In this document: piece after piece, positions 63,517 through 64,000 of the stretch
Position numbering within the stretch: the first letter of the stretch is position 1
Layout of the letters: each line of letters opens with the position of its first letter
Source: Marinimicrobium alkaliphilum
GTDB taxonomy: Bacteria; Pseudomonadota; Gammaproteobacteria; Pseudomonadales; Cellvibrionaceae
Direction of reading: 5' to 3'
Assembly: GCF_003259155.1 (NCBI RefSeq)
Contig: NZ_QGMQ01000001.1
Location: 620,001 to 684,000, forward strand
Length of the DNA stretch: 64,000 nucleotides
Translations under genes and position numbers: made by a program
Notes under the pieces: generated by a model
What the model saw: only the letters and a program-made list of their open reading frames with translations
Told to the model about the DNA's origin: nothing
Database searches by the model: none

Positions 63517-64000
63517 TCAGCTCCCGATCCAGTAAAGGGCCAGCCCGAGGCACAACAAGGCCAGGGCACTCAGGCCCAGGTCCAGATAGCGCTGCCCGGT
63601 GATGGGAGGCAGCCACTGCCAGAGGCTGCTCGCCAGGCTGCGCCGGTAGCGCGGGGACTGGACGATCTGCAGGGTGATGTTGTCCCGCCCACCCTTGGCC
63701 AGGGCGGCGCCCATGAGTTTGTCGACCGCGGCTTTCGGGCTGCGACTGGCGCACAGGATTTCGGCCATTTCCCGGTCGTCGAGTTCGTCGGTCAGGCCAT
63801 CACTGCACAGGAGAATCCATTGGTTCTCCCGCCATTCGCCCGCGACCTGATCGACATCGATGGGTTGGAGGGCAAACCCCAGGCACTGGGTGATGATGTT
63901 TTTTTGCGGGTGGTGTTGGGCTTCGTCGCTGTCGATCGCGCCCGAGTCGACCAGCTTCTGGACGTGGGAGTGGTCGTGGGTGAGGCGTTCAAGTTGACCG
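63517..64000 (-). CDS. PP2C-type Ser/Thr phosphatase, C-terminal part (cut by window edge)
   Basis: The frame is open from the right edge to a stop at 63517 (about 161 residues). It contains LTHDHSHVQKLVDSG, ITQCLGF, and WILLCSDGLTDELDD, which hold the PP2C metal-binding Asp, then AALAKGGRDNITLQIVQ, the last PP2C motif. A C-terminal membrane segment (LDLGLSALALLCLGLALYWIGS) anchors it. It is the upstream, coupled partner of the kinase gene (4 bases apart), a classical kinase-phosphatase pair. The N-terminus lies outside the window. Confidence 0.9.
   Translation of the reverse strand, partial: GQLERLTHDHSHVQKLVDSGAIDSDEAQHHPQKNIITQCLGFALQPIDVDQVAGEWRENQWILLCSDGLTDELDDREMAEILCASRSPKAAVDKLMGAALAKGGRDNITLQIVQSPRYRRSLASSLWQWLPPITGQRYLDLGLSALALLCLGLALYWIGS

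Overview
The window looks like a gammaproteobacterial chromosome, perhaps a marine carbohydrate-active lineage related to Cellvibrionaceae. This is inferred from the RmuC, MurI, YaeQ, DUF2489 and AddAB-like proteins, the RAYT/REP repeat system, and the secreted PKD and G8 proteins; the genus is not established. The right half is visibly GC-rich. The left 5 kb, the G8 gene near 29 kb and the SGNH gene near 47 kb are visibly more AT-rich and probably have another origin.

From 0.2 to 26.9 kb lies a surface-polysaccharide locus. It runs on the + strand through a 1206-residue glycosyltransferase-like protein, a cytidylyltransferase-HAD fusion, GDP-fucose synthesis (gmd, fcl), a GDP-mannose hydrolase, an APS kinase (cysC), glycosyltransferases (exostosin-like, GT10-like, GT8-like, GT2, GT4), an ATP-grasp protein and a P-loop protein. 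It ends in an ABC exporter (permease plus short ATPase) and dTDP-sugar genes (rfbA, rfbC, rfbB; no rfbD). Two convergent genes (RgpF-like and GT2) close it. Together they suggest a fucose- and rhamnose-containing, possibly sulfated, ABC-exported glycan.

From 27 to 36.3 kb are a broken small secreted protein gene, a 72-bp fragment copied from the neighbouring lipoprotein gene, a secreted G8/beta-helix protein, and a 1621-residue lipoprotein with alternating propeller-like and PKD modules. From 36.4 to 42 kb, tandem arrays of a REP-like palindrome surround a RAYT transposase and alternate with ordinary genes (MBL/beta-CASP nuclease, DUF3859-like, YaeQ). At least 34 full palindrome units occur between 22.6 and 61.1 kb and none were seen in the first 22.6 kb.

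From 42 to 57.5 kb nearly all genes are on the minus strand: an AddA/RecB-like helicase-nuclease, an SGNH-like protein with an overlapping small membrane protein, a CBS protein, a TetR-regulated RND/LolA-like/outer-membrane operon ending in a coupled 44-residue ORF, and an AddB-like protein. From 57.6 kb onward are murI and rmuC (divergent), a DUF2489 protein, and a protein kinase/FGE fusion next to a PP2C phosphatase cut by the window edge. No tRNA, rRNA, CRISPR array or integrase was recognised.
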